A stretch of DNA of 42,207 nt, from positions 1 through 42,207 of the forward strand of contig JALFFZ010000069.1 in assembly GCA_022777585.1 (NCBI GenBank), written 5' to 3'. Positions within the stretch are counted from its first letter, which is position 1, and every line of letters starts with the position of its first letter. Origin of the DNA: Bacteroidales bacterium (lineage in GTDB: Bacteria; Bacteroidota; Bacteroidia; Bacteroidales; UBA932). A model generated the notes under the pieces. That model ran no database searches and was not told the DNA's origin. It worked only from the letters and a program-made list of their open reading frames with translations. A program made the position numbers and the translations under genes. Shown one piece after another: positions 23,381-31,239 of the stretch.

Positions 23381-24610
23381 TTAAATATCGAATCGGAAGC
23401 CCAGCTCGAAATTCATCATAAATGGCTGCTGAGTTCTGATGCTCACAGGCTGTCCGTTGTCGAAATAGTATCTGAAACCGGGGTCAAGATACAGCCCGAG
23501 GTGGTTTGCCAGCATGAACTCCACTCCGATTCCGGCTCCTACGGAGTATTGCACTCCCTTCACCTTCTCTTTCATAATAATGTCATTCTGGGAGTTCTTT
23601 ACCCTGTAACTATTTGATACAGGGAACTCTACCGCTCCGCCTCCGTATGAGTAGAACTTCACCCTGCGCGAGTTGAGGATATCGTAATAGAAGTTGACAG
23701 GGATTCCGATATAATGTATGTTGTGTCTGATATCCGTGCTGATTCTGTCGAGGAGGAGTCCATTCTCAATCCGGGTAAATACTCCTGCGAATGTCCTGCT
23801 GAGCATAGTGTAGTTGACACCAGCGCCTACCGACCATCTCCCTGCGAACTGGTATCTGGCTCCGATTCCCACGGAAATAGGGATGGCGTACTGTGAGTCC
23901 CTGTCAGTCTGTTCTATCCAGGTGCGGTCCCTGATTCCGGCAGCCGGTGCCCTCAGTCCGCTGAACCTGCCCAGTGACTTTGCGTTGCCGTTGCTGGAAA
24001 GGTCACCGCCCAGGACAATGGCCGCCTTGCCGGCCTTACGTCTTTCCTTCGGCTCATTCCAGTCAATGTAACCGCTTTCATCTTCTGATCCGTCTTCAGG
24101 GGCTATGACAGTCCCGTCATCATCACCACTTCCGTTTTCCGTAACGGTTTCACTACCTTCAACTATCTCATCATCAATGATTTCCTCAGCTCCGGAATTC
24201 TCTCCCGCCATTTCATCCCGGCTCTCGATTTCCTGAGGAACGACCACCTTGGCAATCACTTGTTTCTGAACCGGAATCATCTCTTCCGGAACATTGTCCT
24301 GATTGATGTCCAGAACCTCGGCCAAGGCCTCGACGCTTCTATCATCATCTACTTCAATGTCTTCAGCCACAAGCATTTCCTTATTGTCATCAGGCCAGAG
24401 TACCACGGCCAGAAGAACCGCGGCGGCGATAGCCGAGATTGCAGATACACGGCGAAGCCACAGAGGCAGGGCACGTCTGCGTCCCTCCGCTGCGTAAATT
24501 GCGTCCAACTTCGCGAAGACATTGTCGGACAACTGTGGGGGAACCTCCTCCTCAGCGTTTTCCAGCATTGCCCTGAAGCGTTCGTCGAATTCTTTATAAT
24601 TATCTGTCAT
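23381..24610 (-). CDS. Membrane-anchored protein with anti-sigma-like N-terminus and outer-membrane barrel
   Basis: 409 residues. Residues 1-52 are charged and without a signal sequence (FDERFRAMLENAEEEVPPQLSDNVFAKLDAIYA), followed by one hydrophobic helix (about 53-72, ISAIAAAVLLAVVLW). Then comes a very acidic, low-complexity stretch (80-180), which could cross the periplasm. The last 185 residues are a porin-like barrel: ISVGIGARYQFAGRWSVGAGVNYTML, IGIPVNFYYDI, YSVGAGIGVEFMLANHLGLYLDPGFRYYF, ending NFELGFRFDI. Its start codon overlaps the stop of the ECF sigma gene by one base, so the two are coupled. The N-terminal part plus helix resembles an anti-sigma factor in layout. I infer a regulator linking the outer membrane to the sigma factor; the family is unnamed to me. 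Confidence 0.8.
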   Translation of the reverse strand: MTDNYKEFDERFRAMLENAEEEVPPQLSDNVFAKLDAIYAAEGRRRALPLWLRRVSAISAIAAAVLLAVVLWPDDNKEMLVAEDIEVDDDRSVEALAEVLDINQDNVPEEMIPVQKQVIAKVVVPQEIESRDEMAGENSGAEEIIDDEIVEGSETVTENGSGDDDGTVIAPEDGSEDESGYIDWNEPKERRKAGKAAIVLGGDLSSNGNAKSLGRFSGLRAPAAGIRDRTWIEQTDRDSQYAIPISVGIGARYQFAGRWSVGAGVNYTMLSRTFAGVFTRIENGLLLDRISTDIRHNIHYIGIPVNFYYDILNSRRVKFYSYGGGAVEFPVSNSYRVKNSQNDIIMKEKVKGVQYSVGAGIGVEFMLANHLGLYLDPGFRYYFDNGQPVSIRTQQPFMMNFELGFRFDI

Positions 24611-25146
24611 TACGTTCTGTTCTTTATCATTTCCTGCAGCATCTGTCGGGCCCTGTTGAGCTGGGAGCGTGAAGTCGCGGATGTGATTCCGAGAGCTTCG
24701 GCGATTTCCTTGTGCGAATAACCTTCGACTACGAACATGTTGAAAACAGTCCTGTAGCCGACAGGCAGGGACATTACCAGACGCATCATTTCCTTATATC
24801 CCATTTCCTGGATCGGAGTGGGCCGGTTGTCGCCAAGACCCCATGCCGTCTCTATGGAATCGCTCATTTTCAGAGTGTCATTCTTCCGCAGGGACATAAG
24901 TGCAGTATTGACGAAGATCTTTCTGGCCCATCCCTCGAATGACCCCCTCTCGTCATAGTCTTCAATTTTTGAAAACAATGTGACAAAACCGTCCTGCAGA
25001 ATGTCCTGAGCCTCATCTCTGCTTCCCATGTAGCGTATGCAGACGGCGAACATTCTGGATGCCAAGGCATTGTACAGACTCCTCTGTGCCGCCCTGTCAC
25101 CCTTCCTGCAGCCTTCGATGAGCTCTGTGTAATCAGGCTTCTCCAT
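24610..25146 (-). CDS. ECF-type RNA polymerase sigma factor
   Basis: 178 residues from the ATG at 25146. Region 2 reads RMFAVCIRYMGSRDEAQDILQDGFVTLFSKIEDYDERGSFEGWARKI (-10 recognition and core binding) and region 4 is LPVGYRTVFNMFVVEGYSHKEIAEALGITSATSRSQLNRARQML (helix-turn-helix). The frame is open upstream to an ATG at 25248, but the promoter at 25252-25259 would leave that codon at the transcription start, and relatives begin near MEKPDYTELIEGC. The sole partner gene downstream is the barrel-bearing protein at 23381, coupled by a TAATG overlap, which probably controls this sigma factor. Confidence 0.93.
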   Translation of the reverse strand: MEKPDYTELIEGCRKGDRAAQRSLYNALASRMFAVCIRYMGSRDEAQDILQDGFVTLFSKIEDYDERGSFEGWARKIFVNTALMSLRKNDTLKMSDSIETAWGLGDNRPTPIQEMGYKEMMRLVMSLPVGYRTVFNMFVVEGYSHKEIAEALGITSATSRSQLNRARQMLQEMIKNRT

Positions 25147-25251
25147 TCCTTCGGGGCATTCGGTGTAATAGTCCGGTAAATAAGATGCAAGTTGATGCGA
25201 AAATGTTGCATAGGGAAAAATTCCAATAAACCCCTGTGCTTCAATCATCCT

Positions 25252-25259
25252 CAAAAATA
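25252..25259 (-). promoter_or_regulatory. -7 promoter element TATTTTTG for the sigma-factor operon
   Basis: An exact TAnnTTTG match on the minus strand. Combined with the start at 25146 it implies a leader of about 100 bases. It has the housekeeping-type form; whether the operon also has an ECF autoregulatory promoter was not seen. Confidence 0.5.
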
Positions 25260-25324
25260 GTTATTTTCCGGGAGAATACGCAATGGATTGGCGGCATATC
25301 TTTTGAGGCTTGAGAGATAATTCA

Positions 25325-25332
25325 TATATTTG
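25325..25332 (+). promoter_or_regulatory. -7 promoter element TATATTTG for the TPR-EnvC-like operon
   Basis: An exact TAnnTTTG match 45 bases before the ATG at 25377. Confidence 0.65.
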
Positions 25333-25376
25333 TCGTTCGGCATCCTCCGAAGGAGCCATAACATTGGAATATATCA

Positions 25377-27041
25377 ATGAAAAAGATATTGACAGCGGCG
25401 GCAGTGGCCGTCATCTCCCTAATTCTTCAGGCTACCTGCCCCGCATTTGCGCAGAATGGCAGGAATTTTTCTGACAATCAATTGGTTGACGCGGTCTCGC
25501 TCTACAATGAAGGCCATCTGCAGGAGGCCGAGACACTGCTTAGCAGCATCTGTGCGGCTTCACCGGAGAATGACGCTGCCTGGTATTACCGCGGATTGAC
25601 CAGAATCAAGCTTCAGAATGCCGCCGGAGCCGAGTCGGACCTCAAGAAGGCCGTGTCTCTCGACAAGGGAAATTTCTGGTACCGCTATATGCTGGCCGGA
25701 CTTTACGGAATGACCGGGAGAACGGAACTTACCATTGACATGTACAAGGAACTGATGAAGGATTTCCCGAAGAAGACGGATCTCTATTACAGCCTTGCAC
25801 AGATTTACATCGGCCAGAATGACCTGACTGAGGCCCTGAAGACCATTGAGAATATTGAGACCCAGTTCGGCAGCAATGACGGTACGGTGATGACCAGATT
25901 CAACATTCTTCGCCGTCAGGACAAGGGCGAGGAGGCATTCCGGGTACTGGATGAATACAGCAAGGAATATTCTTCACCTCAGGTACTTACGGTCCTCGGC
26001 GACTATGCTATGGGAATGTACGATGACTCCACGGCATTGGCACGTTATGATGCCGCCCTGGATATCGACAGGGATTATGCGCCGGCCATTCTGGGCAAGG
26101 CTGAGACCTACAGGATGACGAGGAAGTACAATGACTATTTCGCGACTCTCGATGTGCTCACGGCCAATCCACAGGTACCTGCCGCGGCCAAGGCCGACTA
26201 TCTCCAGGCCGTGTTCAGGCAGGCTGACAGGCAGTTTATCAACACTTTCAAACCTCAGTTTGACACGACGGTCAGCATTGCCGAAAGGGTGCATCCAAAT
26301 GATACTTCAATCCTTGAGACGGCCGGGTTGTATTATTTCTCGACAGGCAGGAGGGAGAAGGCGGCGGATGCCTTCAGGACAATGAAGGAACTCAGTCCTG
26401 AAAATCCTGTGGCTGCGGCTGAGTATATCAGAATCCTGCTTTTCAACGGGGAATGGGAGAATGCCGTGACGGAGAGCGAGGAGGCGTTCCGGAAATTCGA
26501 CAATGAACCGGGTTTCCTGGATTTCGCGAATACGGCAGAATACCAGCTCAGGAATTACGACAAGATAATTGACAACTGCTCCAGGATGCTGCTTGCGAGT
26601 CCCGGGGACAGTGCCGTATTCGTGTCAAGCTGGAGTACAATCGGGGATATGAAGCACAAGCTCGGTGACGACAAGAGTGCGTTCAAGGCCTATGACACCC
26701 TGCTGAAACGATATCCTGACTATTCCCCTGCGCTCAACAACTACGCCTGGTTCCTTGCCGAAAGCGGGAAGAAACTCAATAAGGCTCTGGCGATGAGCAG
26801 GAAGACGATAGATGCCGAGCCTGACAATGTCACCTATCTCGATACTTATGGCTGGATACTGTATCTGCTGGGCCGCCCGGCTGATGCAAAGCCATATTTC
26901 AAGCATGCAATGATGTACGGGGGTAAGGAAAGCGCAACGATTCTCAGGCATTATGCCACTGTGCTTGAGGCACTTGGGGAGAATGATCTGGCTGCGGTTT
27001 ACAGGAAGCAGGCGGAGGCCAAAGGGGAGGAAGAAGAATGA
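25377..27041 (+). CDS. Exported tetratricopeptide repeat protein
   Basis: 554 residues with a signal peptide (MKKILTAAAVAVISLILQATCPAFAQ) and TPR units over most of its length: AVSLYNEGHLQEAETLL, AWYYRGLTRIKLQNAAGAESDLKKAV, YYSLAQIYIGQNDLTEAL, ALARYDAALDIDRDYAPAILGKAE, LNNYAWFLAESGKKLNKALAM and YLDTYGWILYLLGRPADAKPYF. The last two units have the form common in Bacteroidales TPR proteins of the envelope. It probably works in the periplasm as a protein-protein scaffold. Its stop overlaps the start of the EnvC-like gene by four bases (ATGA), so the two products probably act together, perhaps in cell-wall turnover or division. Exact role unknown. Confidence 0.88.
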   Translation: MKKILTAAAVAVISLILQATCPAFAQNGRNFSDNQLVDAVSLYNEGHLQEAETLLSSICAASPENDAAWYYRGLTRIKLQNAAGAESDLKKAVSLDKGNFWYRYMLAGLYGMTGRTELTIDMYKELMKDFPKKTDLYYSLAQIYIGQNDLTEALKTIENIETQFGSNDGTVMTRFNILRRQDKGEEAFRVLDEYSKEYSSPQVLTVLGDYAMGMYDDSTALARYDAALDIDRDYAPAILGKAETYRMTRKYNDYFATLDVLTANPQVPAAAKADYLQAVFRQADRQFINTFKPQFDTTVSIAERVHPNDTSILETAGLYYFSTGRREKAADAFRTMKELSPENPVAAAEYIRILLFNGEWENAVTESEEAFRKFDNEPGFLDFANTAEYQLRNYDKIIDNCSRMLLASPGDSAVFVSSWSTIGDMKHKLGDDKSAFKAYDTLLKRYPDYSPALNNYAWFLAESGKKLNKALAMSRKTIDAEPDNVTYLDTYGWILYLLGRPADAKPYFKHAMMYGGKESATILRHYATVLEALGENDLAAVYRKQAEAKGEEEE

Positions 27042-28210
27042 GAAAGGCCGTTCTCATATTGATGGCAATGCTCTTGCTGCCGCTTCATTCCTTTGCACAG
27101 GATACGAGGGTGCAGGAGAGCAGGAAGGCTGCCCTCGAGCGTGAGATTGCATTGATAGACAAGCAGTTGAAGGAAAATTCCAAGAAGAGTTACAATGCTC
27201 TGAACTCCCTGACTCTGGTTCGCAAAAAGGTCGCCGACAGGAAGGAGCTTCTGGCTGAGAGCGACAGGGAATTGACCCGGATCAATGCCGCGGTCAAGTC
27301 CAAGAAGGTCGAGATTGACAGGATTCAAAACCGTCTGGATACACTTTCCGCCTATTATTCCAAATTGATTTCCAGCGCATACCGCAACCGCGACTCTCGC
27401 GTATGGTATATGTACATCCTTGCCAGCGACAATGTCGGACAGGCCTTCAGGCGCATTGGCTATATGAGGAACCTCTCCTCCAATCTGAACAGACAGGGGG
27501 ACAAAATCAAAGCTGCCCGCGAAGAGCTTCAGAAAGAGACTGATTCCCTGATGGTTATGAAATTCCAGGCTCAGTCGGTAAGGAACAGGAGGGCTGCCGA
27601 TCTGGCATCTCTCCAGTCCGAGGAAAAGGAGGCTGCAGCCCTTGTATCCAATCTGCAGCGGAACAAGACCCGCTACCAGCAGCAGCTGGCAGCCAAGAAG
27701 AAGCAGGTGGATGCCCTGAACCGGGAAATCGAGAGAATAATTGCCTCTGCCGTGAATGGCGGGAAGAGCGGCTCCAAGACATCGAAGCCTGTGGATCTCA
27801 AGCTGGATGCGGAGTTTGCCAAGAATATGGGCAAGCTGCCTTGGCCGGCCACAGGACCTGTCGTGGACCATTTCGGACAGCATTATCATCCGGTATTCAC
27901 CAAGGTCAAGCTTCCTTTCAACAACGGCATCAACATAGCCCTTGCCAAGGATACCGAAATCAAGTCCGTGTTCAATGGCATAGTGAAGCAAATCGTGGTG
28001 ATGCCGGGTTACGGAAAATGCGTCCTGGTGCAGCACGGCAATTATTTCTCATTCTACTGTCGCCTGGGCAATGTTTCCGTGAAGGCAGGGGATAAGGTTT
28101 CCACCGGTGATGTCATCGGCAGGATTGACACCATCGACGATATGACACAGCTTCATTTCCAGATCTGGCAGGGGACCAAGCCTCAGAATCCGGAGTTGTG
28201 GCTCCGCTAA
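27038..28210 (+). CDS. EnvC-like murein hydrolase activator (coiled coil plus degenerate LytM)
   Basis: 390 residues: signal peptide (MRKAVLILMAMLLLPLHSFA), a long coiled coil (about 22-235, rich in Lys, Glu and Leu), a short linker, and a C-terminal M23/LytM domain (about 265-390). The zinc-binding residues of active LytM enzymes are mostly lost: NNGINIA (295-301) has Asn at both the expected His and Asp, YCRL has Arg342 where His is usual, and QLHF keeps only His373 of the HxH pair. This is the pattern of EnvC and NlpD-type activators, which switch on cell-wall amidases rather than cutting peptidoglycan. Periplasmic. Coupled to the TPR gene by a four-base overlap. Confidence 0.88.
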   Translation: MRKAVLILMAMLLLPLHSFAQDTRVQESRKAALEREIALIDKQLKENSKKSYNALNSLTLVRKKVADRKELLAESDRELTRINAAVKSKKVEIDRIQNRLDTLSAYYSKLISSAYRNRDSRVWYMYILASDNVGQAFRRIGYMRNLSSNLNRQGDKIKAAREELQKETDSLMVMKFQAQSVRNRRAADLASLQSEEKEAAALVSNLQRNKTRYQQQLAAKKKQVDALNREIERIIASAVNGGKSGSKTSKPVDLKLDAEFAKNMGKLPWPATGPVVDHFGQHYHPVFTKVKLPFNNGINIALAKDTEIKSVFNGIVKQIVVMPGYGKCVLVQHGNYFSFYCRLGNVSVKAGDKVSTGDVIGRIDTIDDMTQLHFQIWQGTKPQNPELWLR

Positions 28211-28249
28211 GGTTCAATGTCAAGCCGCATTGCTCCCTGAGGATCCCCA

Positions 28250-29809
28250 TTATATCCCCCTGAAACGGTCGAGGAACCTGAATCCGGCTGCCTCGAGGAG
28301 ATGTTCCGGGGTGATGTCCCTGGCATTGGAAAATCCCAGGTTCACGGCTTCCAGGTCTGCGATTGTCCTGGCGATTTTCAGAATACGGCCGTAGGCGCGG
28401 GCTGAAAGTCCCATTGCCTCAGTCATTCTTTCCATTATATCACGGCATTCAGATGAGAGCGGGCAGAAGCGCTCCATCATTGAGTTGGTCATTTCAGCAT
28501 TGACAAAGACTTCTGTCCCTGAGAATCTTTCTGTCTGGATGTCCCGTGCTGCCATGACTCTTGCTGCCACGTCGGCAGAGGACTCTTCACGAACCCGGTT
28601 TACCAGTTTCTCCGGGCTGACCATCTCCATATACAGCTGAATATCAATCCTGTCCATTATCGGACCGGAGAGCCTGCTCATGTAGGATTGTCTCTGGGAT
28701 GGCGTGCAGGAACATCTGTCACCGGCTCCGTAATAGCCGCAGGGACAGGGATTGGCTGCTGCAACGAGGGTGAATGAGGCAGGGAATTCCACTTTGGAAC
28801 GCAGCCTGGAAATGGTGACCTTCCTGTCCTCAAGAGGGCCTCTGAGGGCTTCAGTGACACTTTTCGGCATCTGGGCGAACTCGTCCAGGAAGAGAATCCC
28901 GTTGTGGGCGAGGGAGACCTCCCCGGGCTGGATGTTGTCCCCGTTCCCTCCGCCAATTATGGCTGCGAGAGATGCGCTGTAATGCGGGGCCCTGAACGGC
29001 CGCCTCTTCACCAGTCCGCAGGTTCCCATGCCCGACACGGAGTATATCTTGCTGGTAACGATGGCCTCTTCCCTGCGCAGGGGAGGCATTATCCCCACCA
29101 TTGCCTTGGCCAATGATGTCTTTCCGCAGCCCGGCGATCCCACCATGATTACATTGTGTCCGCCGGCTGCCGCGATTTCAAGTCCCCTCTTCGCGGATTT
29201 CTGACCGACAATTTCCGAGAAGTCCATATATTCGTCGGAGGGGCCGTTCAATATGGAAGCCGGGTGGAAGCCTTTCTCCAGCATCAGCCCGGAAGTATCC
29301 TCCCTTTCTTCCAGAATCCGAAGCACATCTCTCAGATCAGATGCTGCATAGAGGATGCCTGAGGACAGTTCGGCAGCCTCGTATGCTGATTCGGCCGGGA
29401 GAATGCATCCCTCGAATCCTGCGAGTGAGGCATATTCCGCTATCGGAATCGCCCCGGGCACTGGACGCAGCGAGCCGTCGAGACCCAACTCTCCCATTAT
29501 CAGATACTTGCTTATATCCGGAATGTCGCATTGACCTGATGCGGCAAGGATTCCCACGGCGATTGGCAGGTCGTATCCGCTGCCATTTTTACGGACGTCT
29601 GCCGGGGCGAGATTGATTACGATTTTCTTGCCGGGGACCTTGTATCCGAGGCCGTGAAGGGCCGTCATTATTCTGAGCAGGCTTTCTTTTACGGCAATGT
29701 CGGCCAGTCCCACAAGATGGATTCCGATACCGTTGCTTATGTCCACCTCCACTGTCACTGGCACCGCCTGGATGCCGGAGCATTTCGCACAATTTATGTT
29801 GATTAGCAT
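28250..29809 (-). CDS. comM: YifB/ComM family Mg-chelatase-like AAA ATPase
   Basis: 519 residues from the ATG at 29809; an earlier in-frame ATG at 29827 lies on the likely promoter. The N-terminal lon-protease-like fold (GIGIHLVGLADIAVKESLLRI, APADVRKNGSGYDLPIAVG) leads to the AAA core with Walker A VGSPGCGKTSLAK, the Walker B region ILFLDEFAQM, and the C-terminal Mg-chelatase part (AANPCPCGYYG, DRCSCTPSQRQSYMSRLSGPIMDRIDI, LSARAYGRILKIARTIADLE). In naturally competent bacteria ComM is a hexameric helicase that helps integrate incoming DNA; in others the role is unproven. It is convergent with the EnvC-like gene. Confidence 0.95.
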   Translation of the reverse strand: MLININCAKCSGIQAVPVTVEVDISNGIGIHLVGLADIAVKESLLRIMTALHGLGYKVPGKKIVINLAPADVRKNGSGYDLPIAVGILAASGQCDIPDISKYLIMGELGLDGSLRPVPGAIPIAEYASLAGFEGCILPAESAYEAAELSSGILYAASDLRDVLRILEEREDTSGLMLEKGFHPASILNGPSDEYMDFSEIVGQKSAKRGLEIAAAGGHNVIMVGSPGCGKTSLAKAMVGIMPPLRREEAIVTSKIYSVSGMGTCGLVKRRPFRAPHYSASLAAIIGGGNGDNIQPGEVSLAHNGILFLDEFAQMPKSVTEALRGPLEDRKVTISRLRSKVEFPASFTLVAAANPCPCGYYGAGDRCSCTPSQRQSYMSRLSGPIMDRIDIQLYMEMVSPEKLVNRVREESSADVAARVMAARDIQTERFSGTEVFVNAEMTNSMMERFCPLSSECRDIMERMTEAMGLSARAYGRILKIARTIADLEAVNLGFSNARDITPEHLLEAAGFRFLDRFRGI

Positions 29810-29826
29810 AATTTTGAGATTTTTCA

Positions 29827-29834
29827 TAAATTTA
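29827..29834 (-). promoter_or_regulatory. Possible -7 element TAAATTTA for comM
   Basis: Differs from TAnnTTTG in the last base. It overlaps the first possible start codon, supporting translation from the ATG at 29809. Confidence 0.35.
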
Positions 29835-29945
29835 TGCTCGGATTCCTTCCGGAAAAATTAAAATTTGTGGTGGAAAATTTAAAATTCTTCCAAATGTGGC
29901 GTAATCTCCGGATATGGGGAGAAATTGCCGGTCAGGAAGAGAACA

Positions 29946-30701
29946 ATGGAGAATATGACAGCTAATATTTTCAATTCGATAGGGAAGTACTGCATTTTTC
30001 TGCGGCAGGTATTCAGAAAGCCGGACAGCAGGAAGATGATCCGCAGGCAGGTGATAGTGGAGATTGACAGGCTGATTCTGTCTTCCATTGTCATTGTCGG
30101 TGTCATTTCGCTGTTTATGGGTGGTGTACTGGTGATTCAGACGGCCTCCAACATGTCCAACCCTATCCTGGACAAGATGCTGATAGGCTATATGGTCCGC
30201 GAAAGTATGATATTGGAGTTCAGCTCAACCATGGTCGCCCTGATTCTGGCGGGAAAGATGGGCTCCAGCATTGCCTCTGAAATCGGCAGCATGAGGATTA
30301 CCCAGCAGCTGGATGCCATCGAGATGATGGGTATCAACAGCGCCTCCTTCGTGGCAAGGCCGAAAATCATTGCAGCGACACTGGTCAGCCCGCTGCTCTG
30401 TCTTATGAGCTTCGCTCTGGGTCTTATTGGCGGCGGACTTGTGACCTGGCTGACGGAGATTATCCCCTTCGTCAAGTATATGGATGGCTTAAGATTCTGT
30501 TTTACAGGATTTTATGTGGTTTACAGCTGCATCAAGACATCTGTTTTCTGCTTTATAATCTCGTCTGTAGCTGCCTATCACGGCTTCAACGCGAAGGACG
30601 GATCCCTCGGTGTCGGCAAGTCCAGCACCAAGGCCATTGTCGCTGCCAGCATCCTCATATTGATGTCGGACCTCATTATGACCCAGCTGATGCTGTACTG
30701 A
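29946..30701 (+). CDS. mlaE: MlaE-family ABC lipid transporter permease
   Basis: 251 residues, about five or six membrane segments. The family signature is clear: LDKMLIGYMVRESMILEFSSTMVALILAGKMGSSIASEIGSMRITQQLDAIEMMGIN, and further on AYHGFNAKDGSLGVGKSSTKAIV. MlaE is the inner-membrane permease of a retrograde phospholipid transport system that keeps the outer membrane asymmetric. The ATG at 29946 is preferred; the frame also opens upstream without an ATG. The cognate ATPase is at 31240, with a small membrane protein between. No MCE-domain MlaD gene is in the window. Confidence 0.93.
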   Translation: MENMTANIFNSIGKYCIFLRQVFRKPDSRKMIRRQVIVEIDRLILSSIVIVGVISLFMGGVLVIQTASNMSNPILDKMLIGYMVRESMILEFSSTMVALILAGKMGSSIASEIGSMRITQQLDAIEMMGINSASFVARPKIIAATLVSPLLCLMSFALGLIGGGLVTWLTEIIPFVKYMDGLRFCFTGFYVVYSCIKTSVFCFIISSVAAYHGFNAKDGSLGVGKSSTKAIVAASILILMSDLIMTQLMLY

Positions 30702-30702
30702 T

Positions 30703-31098
30703 ATGAGAAAGCTGAGCGATGAAGATAAAAGAATGCTTGACAGCATTGAGAATGCAAAGAAGGATGGACTGTCATTCGCATTGTACGAATCCTCCATCTT
30801 CCTGCTGTTGTTTTGCTCTTTTGTCCCTTTGCCGAAATTTCTGTATGTTGCCTTGTTTGCTGCAGGCATAGTATTGGCGGTGGGGGCGTTTGTAAGGCAG
30901 ACTGTGGTATCGATGGACAAGGTCCGGCCTGTCCTTGCCCGGCCGATATTCAGGTGGCTGGTGACGATTCAGGGACTGATTGTTTTGACAATCTTCTTGT
31001 TGAAGATGCATTCGCTGGCGGGTATCGTCACAATAACTGTACTGGTGATTGTGATGGTCTCCGTACTATTGGCACCGGTTGTGAGGCGTAGGGACTGA
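30703..31098 (+). CDS. Small integral membrane protein between mlaE and mlaF
   Basis: 131 residues starting one base after the mlaE stop. A charged N-terminus (MRKLSDEDKRMLDSIENAKKDG) is followed by four hydrophobic helices: FALYESSIFLLLFCSFV, FLYVALFAAGIVLAVGAFV, LVTIQGLIVLTIFLL and VTITVLVIVMVSVLLAPV. I do not recognise a family. The tight spacing to mlaE suggests that it is translationally coupled and may be an accessory subunit of the transporter or simply a passenger. Confidence 0.75.
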   Translation: MRKLSDEDKRMLDSIENAKKDGLSFALYESSIFLLLFCSFVPLPKFLYVALFAAGIVLAVGAFVRQTVVSMDKVRPVLARPIFRWLVTIQGLIVLTIFLLKMHSLAGIVTITVLVIVMVSVLLAPVVRRRD

Positions 31099-31108
31099 CC
31101 AAAACGCC

Positions 31109-31166
31109 TGTCATCTCGAGTGTAGTCGAGAGATCTCTCCATGCGCTTCGCTTGGTCAAGATGACA
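31109..31166. repeat. Dispersed-type palindromic repeat TGTCATCTCGAG...AGATGACA
   Basis: Outer arms TGTCATCT (31109-31116) and AGATGACA (31159-31166) enclose TCGAGTGTAGTCGAGAGATCTCT and GCGCTTCGCTTGGTCA. This closely resembles the GTCATCCTGAGCGAAG...GCGCTTCGCTCAGAATGACA repeats that I know as dispersed intergenic palindromes in many bacterial genomes. A partial echo (CAATCGAGATGATAGG) follows at about 31178-31197. It lies in the 141-base gap between the small membrane protein and mlaF, and may fold in mRNA and alter expression of mlaF. Confidence 0.75.
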
Positions 31167-31239
31167 ATAGCAGCAGGTTGCTCAATCGAGATGATAGGGG
31201 TAATATGTCATAAATGATTGACTTCAAGAAAAATAGAAT

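Noticed and set aside
25146..25248. Leaderless start of the sigma factor at 25248, directly at the predicted transcription start
   Set aside because: The extra 34 residues do not look like sigma-factor sequence, and ECF relatives begin near 25146; kept only as a remote alternative.
26999..28036. 345-codon open frame on the minus strand opposite the EnvC-like gene
   Set aside because: Antisense shadow of a coiled-coil gene with strongly biased codons; no domain or promoter.
31109..31166. Palindrome before mlaF as a Rho-independent terminator
   Set aside because: The stem is long but not followed by a T tract, and its sequence matches the dispersed-repeat type better.
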